NCBI RefSeq assembly: GCF_016612535.1
Contig: NZ_JAENXS010000001.1
Span: forward strand, 3,187,501-3,251,500
From: Bradyrhizobium diazoefficiens
Lineage (GTDB): Bacteria; Pseudomonadota; Alphaproteobacteria; Rhizobiales; Xanthobacteraceae
Direction: 5' to 3'
Length of the DNA: 64,000 nucleotides
Shown one piece after another: positions 17,958-26,570 of this stretch. Each line of letters starts with the position of its first letter. Position 1 is the stretch's first letter. Below the pieces are notes generated by a model. It was not told where the DNA came from. It worked only from the letters and a program-made list of their open reading frames with translations, and made no database searches. Made by a program: the position numbers and the translations under genes.

Positions 17958-18794
17958 GTGAACCGCGCGCAGTTGCGTAGGCGTTGTCAACTATCAGGAT
18001 CACCAGTTGTCTCCCCAGATGGGCGCATGCGACAGCTATTTGCATCAGCTGACATGGAGCGCGAGCGTATGTTTTCCGAGTCTGAAAACCAGTGCATAAA
18101 CCAGGAAATCGATAGGCTCAATCTTCCTAACTCTCGGATCAAACACTTCGCCCCGGTTAGCTACGCACAAGCCGGAGAAGACGTTATTTTGGAAGGACTC
18201 TTGGCTGCAAGACTCTACAAAAGCCAGAGATCCTGGGACAGCGTGTTCTATGTCGAGATCGGCGCCAATCACCCCATCTCGACCTCGAATACCTATCTTT
18301 TCTATCAACGAGGCGCGAACGGCGTTCTGGTTGAACCCAATCCTGAACTTGGATCGCTGATCCGGACCGCGCGCCCGAGAGACGTTCTTGTGCCGTCCGT
18401 TGTCTTGCCGGCTCCGCAGTCGTCTGCGACGCTCTTCATCGGAAACGCTCATGAGTTGTCTTCTTTGGATGAGGCGCATATCAAAAGCTTCGGAAATTTC
18501 GAGGGCGTAGGAGGGGTCCGAGATCATATCGAGGTCAGCGCACTCGGTATCAACGAGCTATTGTTCCCTTATGCCAACAAGGTCGATTTCTTGTCGATCG
18601 ATTGCGAAGGGCTCGATTACGATCTCGTGAAGGCCATTGACTGGGAGCGCATCAAACCCGCTGTCATCCAGTGCGAGCCGAGTGAGCACTTTCTAGAGGG
18701 CAACACGGCTCGAATTATCAAGCTGATGGAATGCAGATCATACCGGCTTGCTGCAAAGACTGACATCAACGTTATCTTCGAGCGGTTAGGCTAA
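17958..18794 (+). CDS. FkbM-family SAM-dependent methyltransferase
   Basis: Up to 278 residues. The FkbM core is clear: FYVEIGANHPISTSNTYLF (SAM-binding GxN motif, about residue 95), GVLVEPNPELGSLI near 120, FLSIDCEGLDYDLVKAIDW near 210 and VIQCEPSEH near 235. These enzymes O-methylate sugars or natural products. The GTG at 17958 lacks a good ribosome site; the ATG at 18054 is an alternative that keeps the whole domain. It lies 555 bases beyond the PurF-like operon on the same strand, so it may be a separate transcript. A role in the same pathway is inference. Confidence 0.82.
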   Translation: MNRAQLRRRCQLSGSPVVSPDGRMRQLFASADMERERMFSESENQCINQEIDRLNLPNSRIKHFAPVSYAQAGEDVILEGLLAARLYKSQRSWDSVFYVEIGANHPISTSNTYLFYQRGANGVLVEPNPELGSLIRTARPRDVLVPSVVLPAPQSSATLFIGNAHELSSLDEAHIKSFGNFEGVGGVRDHIEVSALGINELLFPYANKVDFLSIDCEGLDYDLVKAIDWERIKPAVIQCEPSEHFLEGNTARIIKLMECRSYRLAAKTDINVIFERLG

Positions 18795-19354
18795 TGATGC
18801 CGCCGCTTTCGAGATCTGTGTAATGTCAAGGCACGCATTCTTCCCCTAAATCAGAGTACCGGAAGCTTTTCGAGGCTCGCTGCGGGGGCTCAGAGCTGCA
18901 GCGCACGAAAGGCAGTGAGGGTCGAGCCGTTACCGGTCGGATCATCGTATCCCGTGCAGCGCCCGTCTCTCTGCGAATCGTCGACCATGGCATCTCCAAT
19001 CATCTCGACAGTGCCAACCGCTGTGCCCCACCCAGCTCACAACCGCGCGATCGAAGATATCCATTGTTTGAATGGCTCTCTATAACACTAGAGACCGTTC
19101 GGCGAGACAGTTCGTTTTGGTTCAGCCATCGACCGCAAGAATGGGCGGTAAAATCTCTCGTTCGGAGTCGGCATCGATCGCTACGTACCGCGATATCGTG
19201 ACGAGTAGATACAAACCTCAAGGTATTCTCGTCAGAGCAAGGCGTGACCATTGCCAGCGTGCCTGATCGCTCGCACCGATGGTGTGCAACCCGAAGAGCC
19301 AGCCCTGGGCGCTCCGCGCCGAAATCACTCCCCAACGGGGTCACGGCATCGACC
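18795..19354. other. Intergenic region between FkbM and the diiron protein
   Basis: About 560 bases separate two convergent genes. I see no domain, RNA gene or strong hairpin here; short frames on both strands look random. Confidence 0.4.
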
Positions 19355-20098
19355 TCAATTCGGGCGGTGGCTCCATCTGTCTCGCTCTACGGCCTGGAGA
19401 GGTTTTTCGACATTTCTCAGGATCGCGACGCGGCATTTGTCGAGCAACTCCTTCGTGTATGCGGCGCCGAAATAGTCCAGGAGGAAGGTGCCAGCGTAGC
19501 TCAGATCATCAAGGTGGCTGATTATCCTATCGAGCATTGCACCAATTTCTCCAACACGGTCGCGATAGCGTGCGCGGATCACGTTAACGGCGTTCATCGA
19601 GTGAATCGCCTCGTCGGCAACCACCTCTCGCAGCCAATGAAGGAAGATGTCGTTGCGAAGTTCGGTATAGAACGGCTTCTCTGCGGCATAGGCATGGCAA
19701 GTGCACATCTCATCGAATGCGATCATAACCATCACAGAGAACTCGTCGGTGAGGTGATCATTGATCGCACCGAAATCATGCGGTCGAGCCTCCAATCTCT
19801 CTCGGAGGTTCCTCTCGGATCCATTGGCGACAAGTTCAATGATGCGGACAAAGCCATCGGTGTGACGCTCTTCGTCCGCGGCCCAGACAGTAAAAAACGC
19901 CCGAGCTTCATCGGTGGCAATCAGATTGCGGACGGATAACTCGGATTTCAAATGCCTGGCGTCATACTCCGTGTACAGGTCAGGCCACAATTTATTCCAA
20001 CGTGCGCGCACAACCGATGGTTCGGCGCTGAACATCGCCGGCGTAAGAGCATTGAACAATTCTTTTGGACTCCAGTTCCGTCGAAGCGGCGTGATCAT
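19355..20098 (-). CDS. Ferritin-like diiron protein, acyl-ACP desaturase/N-oxygenase-like
   Basis: A 247-residue helical protein from the ATG at 20098, which has AGGAG at the right distance; an in-frame upstream ATG at 20185 lacks one. Metal-ligand motifs occur in the order seen in acyl-ACP desaturases: WAADEERHTDG (ExxH, about residue 89), FDEMCTCHAY (Glu, about 137) and VVADEAIHSM (ExxH, about 166). An earlier Glu (LYTEYD or LKSEL) could be the first ligand. Such proteins activate O2 to desaturate, hydroxylate or N-oxidise carrier-bound substrates. It is transcribed towards the FkbM gene. A biosynthetic role with the PurF-like cluster is plausible but unproven. Confidence 0.74.
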   Translation of the reverse strand: MITPLRRNWSPKELFNALTPAMFSAEPSVVRARWNKLWPDLYTEYDARHLKSELSVRNLIATDEARAFFTVWAADEERHTDGFVRIIELVANGSERNLRERLEARPHDFGAINDHLTDEFSVMVMIAFDEMCTCHAYAAEKPFYTELRNDIFLHWLREVVADEAIHSMNAVNVIRARYRDRVGEIGAMLDRIISHLDDLSYAGTFLLDYFGAAYTKELLDKCRVAILRNVEKPLQAVERDRWSHRPN

Positions 20099-20643
20099 CC
20101 GATTGCTCCTAAGCGTAAGCGCTACGAGCGGCTCTGTTGACCAGTTGTCCTTCCAAATGTTGGCAAAGAAGTGTGCCACACACAAAACATAGCCGTCGCC
20201 TCCTTGTTTTGGTGGGGTACAATTCCGGACGCTGCACCATTCGGCTCGGCCTGAAGTGTTGCCTTGAATGGCCCAGTACGGAATCTTCGAGGGCGCACCG
20301 CCGCGCCAATAATGCTCGCGATTCCGGGAAGTTGTGGGGATGACTTCATCAGCTCAGGCCGTCTGACCACGCCTCAGGTCGTGGACCATTTCTATGGGGC
20401 GAGTCGATCATATTCGGAAGCGCGCGCACTGTTGGCGCGGCATGGCCAGGTCATGATCGCGCCGCGTACCATGGGTGCTCCTCCAGGCGGCGATCTGTGC
20501 CCAAACCGGGCTCTACTGGGGTAACGGTGCCGGACCTGCTGCACCGGGCGCCGTGAAAAAGCGCAAAGCCTGATCGACCTGCTGCCCCCGAAAACACGCG
20601 AAGTGCGTCTACCTGCTGCATCCCGACGATAGTCAAAGCAAGG
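20099..20643. other. Intergenic region upstream of the diiron gene
   Basis: About 545 bases. On the minus strand TGGCAC...TTTGC (20163-20178) resembles a sigma-54 promoter for the diiron gene, but the spacing is one base too long. Nothing else is recognisable, and no coding sequence can be supported. Confidence 0.35.
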
Positions 20644-21693
20644 CTAGTGGCTTGGCGGCGCACTCGTTTCGCGCAATATCAAATCCACGTCCACATCTAC
20701 GTGACGAGGTTTGGAGTTGTTTTCCAGCAATCCAATCAAGGTTTGTGCCGACAGGCGGCCAATCTCATCCGCTGGAATGCGCAGGGTTGTGAGCGATGGG
20801 ACCAGGTGCGCCGCCAAGTCCAAATCATCGTAGCCCGTGATGGAGAGATCTTGCGGCACCCGGATCTTAAGTCTCAAGCACTCCAGCAGAGCTCCTGTGG
20901 CAAGCACGTCGTTCCCGCACAAGATCGCCGTTGGCGGGCTGGAGTTTTCCATCAACTGACGAAGAGCTCGTCCGCTGTCGGCGAGATCGTAGCGGCACTC
21001 CACGATATAATCATCGTGGATTTCTATGTTCTTCTGGCGAAACGCAGAGATGAAGCCTTCAACGCGATCCCTTGCACGATCGTTATCAGAAGCAATGCCG
21101 CCGATGATGCCGATTCTTCGATGGCCAATCTGTGCCAGATGATCGGCGATTCGCGTCCCGCCGGCCTTGTTGCTCCATCCCACCGTGGACCATTCGCTTT
21201 TCGGTTCGTACACACACATCAAAACGAGCGGAATTTGCTTTCGGCGAATCTGATCGAATGCATCTTTCTTGTGCGTTTGCCCGACGAGTATCATGGCATC
21301 AACGCCTCGCTCGATTAGCGCGCGAACGCTCTCGAGCTCGCGGGCGAGAGAGTATTCGTGAGTTGCGACGAAGAGAACGAGTCCTTGTTGTTCCAGGCTC
21401 TGCTGTAGCGCGGTGACCATCCTGGAATAAATTGCGCCATTGATGGTCGGCACAACCACACCGACGGTTCGCGTGCTTTTGCTCGCCAAGGCGCGAGCTA
21501 ATCCGTTGGGGATGTATCCCAGAGTCTTAATCGAGGCGCGCACCTTCTCGACAATGTCGGCGCCCACGCGATCCGGCCGATTTATCACGCGAGAAACTGT
21601 CGCGAGCGATACCCCGGCGCTTCGCGCGACATCCTCCATCGTTGGGGCGCCAGCCGTCGGCTTCGATCCAGCCCGAGTTCTTCGCTCAGCCAA
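20644..21693 (-). CDS. LacI/GalR-family transcriptional regulator (module 2)
   Basis: A 349-residue LacI-family repressor. I place the start at TTG 21693, 8 bases after AGGAG; the ATG at 21747 lies inside an operator palindrome. The HTH is MEDVARSAGVSLATVSRVIN (about residues 19-38), followed by the hinge YIPNGLARALASKSTRT and the effector-binding domain. Its linker and core resemble the regulator at 2937-3974, and like it the gene adjoins an MHS-transporter module. It is divergent from the OYE gene at 21958. Four palindromes with a GCGC or TCGC centre lie between them and are its probable binding sites. The effector is unknown. Confidence 0.92.
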   Translation of the reverse strand: MAERRTRAGSKPTAGAPTMEDVARSAGVSLATVSRVINRPDRVGADIVEKVRASIKTLGYIPNGLARALASKSTRTVGVVVPTINGAIYSRMVTALQQSLEQQGLVLFVATHEYSLARELESVRALIERGVDAMILVGQTHKKDAFDQIRRKQIPLVLMCVYEPKSEWSTVGWSNKAGGTRIADHLAQIGHRRIGIIGGIASDNDRARDRVEGFISAFRQKNIEIHDDYIVECRYDLADSGRALRQLMENSSPPTAILCGNDVLATGALLECLRLKIRVPQDLSITGYDDLDLAAHLVPSLTTLRIPADEIGRLSAQTLIGLLENNSKPRHVDVDVDLILRETSAPPSH

Positions 21694-21736
21694 ACGTCTT
21701 TCTCCTAACAAATTGAATTTACAATAATTATAGCGA

Positions 21737-21750
21737 TGGAAGCGCATTCA
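21737..21750. promoter_or_regulatory. LacI-type operator close to the module 2 regulator
   Basis: TGGAAGCGCATTCA is a near-palindrome centred on 21743/21744, about 45 bases upstream of the regulator's TTG. Its reverse complement, TGAATGCGCTTCCA, matches the sites at 21896-21929. Autoregulation is the likely role. Confidence 0.55.
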
Positions 21751-21832
21751 CAAGCCCGAGTGGGGCGGTTTTGGCTTAGTCCTCATCCAGGAAAAGTCGC
21801 GATCCTTGAGCGTAAAAACCGTTCGTGCGGCG

Positions 21833-21846
21833 ATAAAGCGCATTCA
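21833..21846. promoter_or_regulatory. Additional LacI-type operator in the divergent region
   Basis: AAAGCGCATTCAT around centre 21839/21840 carries the GCGCATTCA half-site seen in its neighbours. It lies between the two promoters and could support looping between outer sites. Confidence 0.45.
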
Positions 21847-21895
21847 TGAATGGACATTTACATGTGCGGACATTGCTTAAAAAAAGGGACTTGAC

Positions 21896-21929
21896 TGTGA
21901 AAGCGCTTTCTTGTGAAATCGCATTCACA
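21896..21929. promoter_or_regulatory. Tandem LacI-type operators upstream of the OYE operon
   Basis: Two sites are 16 bases apart: TGTGAAAGCGCTTTCTTG contains the perfect palindrome GAAAGCGCTTTC (21899-21910), and TGTGAAATCGCATTCACA (21912-21929) is nearly perfect over 18 bases. They end 28 bases before the OYE start, where a repressor would block RNA polymerase. Confidence 0.7.
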
Positions 21930-21957
21930 GATAAACACCCCCTGGAGGATTGCGCTA

Positions 21958-23130
21958 ATGAAGAAATCTCGTTCGCCACTGTTCTCACCTCTCAAGCTGA
22001 AAGGTGTGACGTTGCCCAATCGCATCGTCGTATCCCCGATGTGCCTCTATTCAGCAGTCGATGGCTTCGCCAACGACTGGCACTTTGTTCACTACGGGAA
22101 GCTGGCAACAGGAGGCTCCGGGCTCGTTCTCGTCGAGGCGACTGGCGTGGAGCCGGAAGGTCGAATTACGCACGGCTGCACCGGTCTCTGGAACGATGCG
22201 CAGAAGGAGCCGCTGAAGAGGATCGCGGACTTCATCCGAAAAGAAGGATCTGTGCCTGGAATTCAGCTGGGACATGCCGGCAGAAAGGCAAGCAGCCAGA
22301 GGCCTTGGCAAGGAGCGGAAGCTCTCGGTGACGCCGAGGCCGCCAAAGGAGAAGGTCCCTGGCGCATGGTCGCGCCGTCTGCAATTGCGGCGAATCCAAA
22401 GCGGGCGGCGCCCGTTGAGCTTGATCGCGAAGAGATGCGTCGCATTGTTGAGTCTTGGGGCTCGGCCGCGAGGCGGGCCAGCGAGTGTGGCTACGATGTC
22501 GTGGAAATCCACGGTGCGCACGGCTACTTGATCCACTCCTTCCTGTCCGCCGTCAGCAATCGTCGGACCGACGAATACGGCGGTAGCCTTGAAAACCGCA
22601 TGCGCTATCCGTTGGAGATCGCAAAGGCTGTTAGGGACAATTGGCCAGCAGACAAGCCGGCGTTCTTCCGAATTTCTGCAATCGACGGCCTTGAGGAAAG
22701 CTGGACCATCGAAGACACGTTCGTCTTCTCGGGTCATCTGCGGGAGATGGGTTACGATGTGGTCGACTGCTCTTCGGGCGGCATCGACGCAGAGCGATCC
22801 CGTACCGTCGCCACGGCTCTAACTCGCCGGCCTGGTTTCCAGGTTCCCTTCGCCGAGCAGGTCCGTGCGAAGGTGGGCATCATGACCGCGGCCGTAGGAT
22901 TGATCGTGAACCCCAAGCACGCGGAGTCGATCGTTGCAAACGGGCAGGCGGATCTGGTCTGTCTGGGGCGCGAACTGCTGTTCAATCCGCAGTGGCCGAT
23001 CCAGGCTGCTGTCGAGCTTGAGGGGCTCGATGCCTACGACATTTGGCCGCCGCAGTACGAGTGGAGCCTTCGCAAGCGAGCCGAATGGATTGCGAAGTAC
23101 CGAGCGACTGAAGTGCAGGCCGCCGAGTAG
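21958..23130 (+). CDS. Old-yellow-enzyme family NADH:flavin oxidoreductase (YqjM-like)
   Basis: A 390-residue FMN-dependent TIM-barrel enzyme from the ATG at 21958 (GGAGG 7 bases ahead). Visible signatures are PNRIVVSPMCLYSAVDG (with the YqjM-type redox-tuning Cys), IQLGHAGRKASSQRPW, and the FMN/substrate segment EIHGAHGYLIHSFLSAVSNR followed by RTDEYGGSLENR. It reduces activated C=C bonds of enones or related compounds using NAD(P)H. It opens the module 2 operon directly behind the tandem LacI-type operators. The natural substrate is unknown. Confidence 0.92.
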   Translation: MKKSRSPLFSPLKLKGVTLPNRIVVSPMCLYSAVDGFANDWHFVHYGKLATGGSGLVLVEATGVEPEGRITHGCTGLWNDAQKEPLKRIADFIRKEGSVPGIQLGHAGRKASSQRPWQGAEALGDAEAAKGEGPWRMVAPSAIAANPKRAAPVELDREEMRRIVESWGSAARRASECGYDVVEIHGAHGYLIHSFLSAVSNRRTDEYGGSLENRMRYPLEIAKAVRDNWPADKPAFFRISAIDGLEESWTIEDTFVFSGHLREMGYDVVDCSSGGIDAERSRTVATALTRRPGFQVPFAEQVRAKVGIMTAAVGLIVNPKHAESIVANGQADLVCLGRELLFNPQWPIQAAVELEGLDAYDIWPPQYEWSLRKRAEWIAKYRATEVQAAE

Positions 23131-23154
23131 CGTTGTCTTGGACGGGACAGTATC

Positions 23155-24363
23155 ATGACTGATATCGCCGACGCCGACGCGCGCCTCCTAAAGTGGTTTG
23201 ATAATCATCAGGGGGAGATGGTCTCGTTGCTCGAGGAGCTGGTCAACACTGACTCTGGCTCTGCCGACAAAGCGGGCGTCGATAAAGCTGGCTCCGTCCT
23301 CATTCGCTTCCTAAACGATGCTGGAATTTCCACCAGCGTTGTTCACGATGAGAAACGTGGTGATGCTATCGTCGCCACGGTTCAGCAATCGGTTGCTTCC
23401 AACGAGCAGCCGATTGTGCTCCTGGGACATCGAGATACAGTCTTCGAGAAGGGTGAGGCCTCTCGAAGACCATTTCACGTGCGCGATGGTCGTGCCTTTG
23501 GTCCCGGCGTCAATGACATGAAGCCCGGTGTCGTCGTCAATGCGTTCATGCTCGCTGCCTTCAAGGAACTGGGAGGGCTTCGGACGCCGCTCACTGGCCT
23601 ATTTACCGGTGACGAGGAGATCGCCTCACCGTTCTCTCGTCCGATCATCGAGCGGCATGCCAACGGGGCCGTTGCCGTGTTTAATACTGAGCCGGCTCGA
23701 CCAAACGGAAACATTGTTACGCGGCGAAAAGGAGCCGTCTTCTCCGTCCTCGAGATCTTTGGCAAGGCGGCTCACTCTGGTGTCAATTTCTTCGACGGCG
23801 CGTCCGCGATCAACGAACTCGCCGACAAGATCGTTCGGCTTAAGGGAGTAACCGACGAGCGAAAAGGAATAACTCTGAACGTCGGACTCGTCCGCGGTGG
23901 CCAAACCGTCAACACGGTAGCGCCTTACGCCGCCGCTGAAATTGATCTGCGCTTCGTCGAACAACAGGATCGTGCGTCTGCTCTGAGCCGCATTCTGGAG
24001 ATCACAGAGGATTGCCGAACGGCTGAGACATCTGCAAAGCTGACAATCAAAGGCGAGTTCCTGCCTCTCGAGGAGACAAGCGCCTCCAAAGCTCTGTTCG
24101 ACATCTACAAAACGGCGGCCGCTCATCTGGGCATCCAAGTAGAGGGCGAACTTACCGGCGGCTGTTCCGACTCTGGATTTGCAAGTGCGCAGGGCGCTCC
24201 GACTCTGTGCGGGGTGGGACCGGTCGGGGGGAAATCACACTCGCCGCTGGAGTACGTCGAACTCCCGACGTTGCTCGATCGAGCCAAAGTGCTGGCGCTT
24301 GCGATCCATCGGGTCAGCGCCGAGCGATGTCAATGTTCGGGAGCCAACTTCATCCAACACTGA
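23155..24363 (+). CDS. M20-family metallopeptidase (glutamate carboxypeptidase-like)
   Basis: A 402-residue zinc peptidase or amidohydrolase. Metal and catalytic motifs in order are LLGHRDTVF (first His and the supporting Asp, about residue 90), GVNDMKPG (bridging Asp, about 120), TGDEEIASPF (catalytic Glu pair, about 153), the dimerisation-domain His in GKAAHSG, and GGKSHSPLEYVEL at the C-terminus. The layout follows CPG2 but without a signal peptide, so it is probably cytoplasmic. It starts 25 bases after the OYE stop. It would cleave an N-acyl or peptide-like amide bond of an imported substrate. Confidence 0.9.
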   Translation: MTDIADADARLLKWFDNHQGEMVSLLEELVNTDSGSADKAGVDKAGSVLIRFLNDAGISTSVVHDEKRGDAIVATVQQSVASNEQPIVLLGHRDTVFEKGEASRRPFHVRDGRAFGPGVNDMKPGVVVNAFMLAAFKELGGLRTPLTGLFTGDEEIASPFSRPIIERHANGAVAVFNTEPARPNGNIVTRRKGAVFSVLEIFGKAAHSGVNFFDGASAINELADKIVRLKGVTDERKGITLNVGLVRGGQTVNTVAPYAAAEIDLRFVEQQDRASALSRILEITEDCRTAETSAKLTIKGEFLPLEETSASKALFDIYKTAAAHLGIQVEGELTGGCSDSGFASAQGAPTLCGVGPVGGKSHSPLEYVELPTLLDRAKVLALAIHRVSAERCQCSGANFIQH

Positions 24364-24404
24364 TTTGCGCGGCGGACAGTCAATTAGCAGAGGGAGGACG
24401 GAAA

Positions 24405-25700
24405 ATGTCAACGGAAGCAGTGATCCAGTCAGAGGTTAGAAGCACCGTAGAAGAAATCCCGCACGTGAAGAGAGCGATCGCCGCTGGCGTATGGGGTACT
24501 GTCGTTGAATGGTACGACTACGCAGTCTACGGCTTTCTCGCCCTCACCATCGCGCAAGCCTTCTTTCCCTCAAAAGATGACACGACAGCGTTGCTGTCGG
24601 CCTTCGCAGCGTTTGGCGTTGGTTTCGTCGCGCGACCGCTCGGCGGGATCGTGATCGGACGCATTGGTGACGTCTATGGTCGCAAGACAGCGTTGGTGCT
24701 GTCATTGTTGCTAATGGCACTTTCTACGGTAGGCATCGGCTTGGTCCCGGCCTACGAATCAATCGGAATTGCAGCTCCGGTCCTCCTGGTCTTTTGTCGA
24801 ATTGTGCAAGGCTTTTCCGCAGGGGGCGAGTGGGGTGGCGCGACAGCCTTCATGGTCGAGTGGGCGCCGTCCAACAAGCGCGGCTTCTATGGAAGTCTAC
24901 AACAAGCCAGCGTCGCTGGCGGATTGCTAATCGGCTCCGGAGCGGCCGCCCTGGTGGCGACACTGTTGTCGCCAGAGCAAATGAGCAACTGGGGGTGGCG
25001 CATCCCATTCCTCCTCGGAGGCGTGCTCCTGCCGCTCGGAATGTATATTCGCAAGAATGTAGACGATACCCCTGCGTTCCGTGAAGTTAAGGCGCAGAAG
25101 CGGGTTTCCCGCGACGTGCCGTGGCGTGCAGCGCTTCAAGCGTTCGGGTTCACGATTCTTTGGACGGTCAGTTTCTACACAATGCTCAGCTACATGCCGA
25201 CCTTTACGCAAAAGTATGCCGGCCTGGCCCGTGCGGAGGCGTTGTGGTCCAACACAATCGGGCTGCTCGTGATCACCGCAGCGATCCCGTTGATGGGGCT
25301 GATCTCCGATCGGGTGGGCCGCAAGCCGCTGATCCTAATCTCGGTGCTGAGCTTCCTCGTGTTGAGCTACCCATTGTTCTCGGCGCTGCTTACGTACTCC
25401 AGCCTCGCTGTTGCAATCCTGGTGCAGGTAATCTTCGCCCTGATGCTCGCGACCTTCTCGGGACCCGGGCCGGCGGCAATCGCCGAGTTGTTCCCGACGG
25501 ACGGGCGTTCAACCTGGATGTCGACTGCCTATAGCCTATCAGTTGCGATCTTCGGAGGCTTCGCGCCTTACATCGCAACGCTCCTCATCAGTTCAACGGG
25601 CTCACCTTTAGCTCCGACGTTCTATCTGATCGGAGCGGCTGTCGTTTCGACAATTGCCGTGGTTTCGCTGAAGGAAACGGCTCATTCGAAGCTGATGTAA
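24405..25700 (+). CDS. MFS transporter, metabolite:H+ symporter (MHS) family
   Basis: A 431-residue 12-helix carrier from the ATG at 24405 (GGGAGGACGGAAA ahead); in-frame upstream codons back to 24207 overlap the peptidase. Motifs are GTVVEWYDYAVYGFLAL (TM1), GRIGDVYGRKTALVLS (loop 2-3) and SDRVGRKPLILISVLS in the second half. It resembles the module 1 transporter. MHS members import organic acids or betaines. It lies 42 bases behind the peptidase, so the operon imports and then cleaves the same compound. The substrate is not determined. Confidence 0.93.
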   Translation: MSTEAVIQSEVRSTVEEIPHVKRAIAAGVWGTVVEWYDYAVYGFLALTIAQAFFPSKDDTTALLSAFAAFGVGFVARPLGGIVIGRIGDVYGRKTALVLSLLLMALSTVGIGLVPAYESIGIAAPVLLVFCRIVQGFSAGGEWGGATAFMVEWAPSNKRGFYGSLQQASVAGGLLIGSGAAALVATLLSPEQMSNWGWRIPFLLGGVLLPLGMYIRKNVDDTPAFREVKAQKRVSRDVPWRAALQAFGFTILWTVSFYTMLSYMPTFTQKYAGLARAEALWSNTIGLLVITAAIPLMGLISDRVGRKPLILISVLSFLVLSYPLFSALLTYSSLAVAILVQVIFALMLATFSGPGPAAIAELFPTDGRSTWMSTAYSLSVAIFGGFAPYIATLLISSTGSPLAPTFYLIGAAVVSTIAVVSLKETAHSKLM

Positions 25701-25724
25701 GCTGGTGAAGGAAGGCGCTCGCCA

Positions 25725-26570
25725 ATGAGCAGACATATCGCGTGCTTAACGTTCGACTTCGACGCCATGTCCGGCATGATCGCCAGAGGGCTGACCACGC
25801 CAACCCCAATCTCGCGGGGGGAATTTGGCGTCATCGGCGTGCGTCGAATTCTCGCGCTACTAGCGAAGTATGGCCTGAAAGCATCGTTCTTCGTTCCCGG
25901 CGTGGTCATCGGAACATATCCGAAGGCCGTGGAGGACATTCTCGCCGCGGGACATGAGATCGGCAATCATGGGTGGACGCACGTGCCTCCCGCGAACATG
26001 TCGCGGGAGGAGGAAGAGCGTGGATTGGTTCGGGCAAACGAACTCATCAACCAATTCACGGGTTCTAACCCCGCAGGATACAGGTCGCCTTCATGGGATC
26101 TCAGTGTCCATACCGTCGATCTTCTACTGAAGAACGGCTTCTTGTACGAAAGCAGTTTGATGGGTGACGATCACATGCCCCATCAAGTAAGGCAGGGCGA
26201 CAAGGTCGAGTTGGAAGAGGCAATGGTCTTCGGCGCGGAGACGCCTCTCATCGAGATGCCAATCAGTTGGTCTTTGGATGACTTTGTGCATTTCGAGTTC
26301 CTTAGAACTCAAACGTCGCTCATGCAGGGATTGATGGCTTCTAACGCCGTCCTGCAAAACTGGACGGATGATTTCGAGTATATGACGCGAGCGTGCGACT
26401 GGGGCGTGCTCACATACACGTGCCATCCGTACGTCATCGGTAGAGGACACCGAATGATGATGTTGGAGCGCTTGATCTCGGCTCTGCTAGAGCGAGGAGC
26501 GGTCTTTTTGACCATGCGAGAGGCTGCCGAAGAATACCGTCGTCTCAGAGAGACGAAATCGAAGATTTGA
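25725..26570 (+). CDS. Polysaccharide-deacetylase-fold hydrolase (PuuE/allantoinase-like)
   Basis: A 281-residue NodB-homology protein. Metal-site motifs are CLTFDFDAMSG (Asp pair, about residue 8) and GNHGWTHVPP (HxxxH, about 84), then GYRSPSWDLS near 109. It has no signal peptide. Cytoplasmic members such as PuuE act as amidohydrolases on purine breakdown products or deacylate small amides rather than polysaccharides. It is the fourth gene of the module 2 operon, 24 bases after the transporter. An IS5-family element is inserted 359 bases beyond it, between this gene and the riboswitch-controlled part. Confidence 0.84.
   Translation: MSRHIACLTFDFDAMSGMIARGLTTPTPISRGEFGVIGVRRILALLAKYGLKASFFVPGVVIGTYPKAVEDILAAGHEIGNHGWTHVPPANMSREEEERGLVRANELINQFTGSNPAGYRSPSWDLSVHTVDLLLKNGFLYESSLMGDDHMPHQVRQGDKVELEEAMVFGAETPLIEMPISWSLDDFVHFEFLRTQTSLMQGLMASNAVLQNWTDDFEYMTRACDWGVLTYTCHPYVIGRGHRMMMLERLISALLERGAVFLTMREAAEEYRRLRETKSKI

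Noticed and set aside
20162..20178. Sigma-54 promoter for the diiron gene on the minus strand
   Set aside because: TGGCAC and TTTGC are present, but the GG-to-GC spacing is 11 bases instead of 10. Kept only as a remark.
21747..21747. ATG at 21747 as start of the second LacI gene
   Set aside because: It lies inside an operator-like palindrome and has no ribosome site, whereas TTG 21693 follows AGGAG at the proper distance and gives a normal LacI N-terminus.
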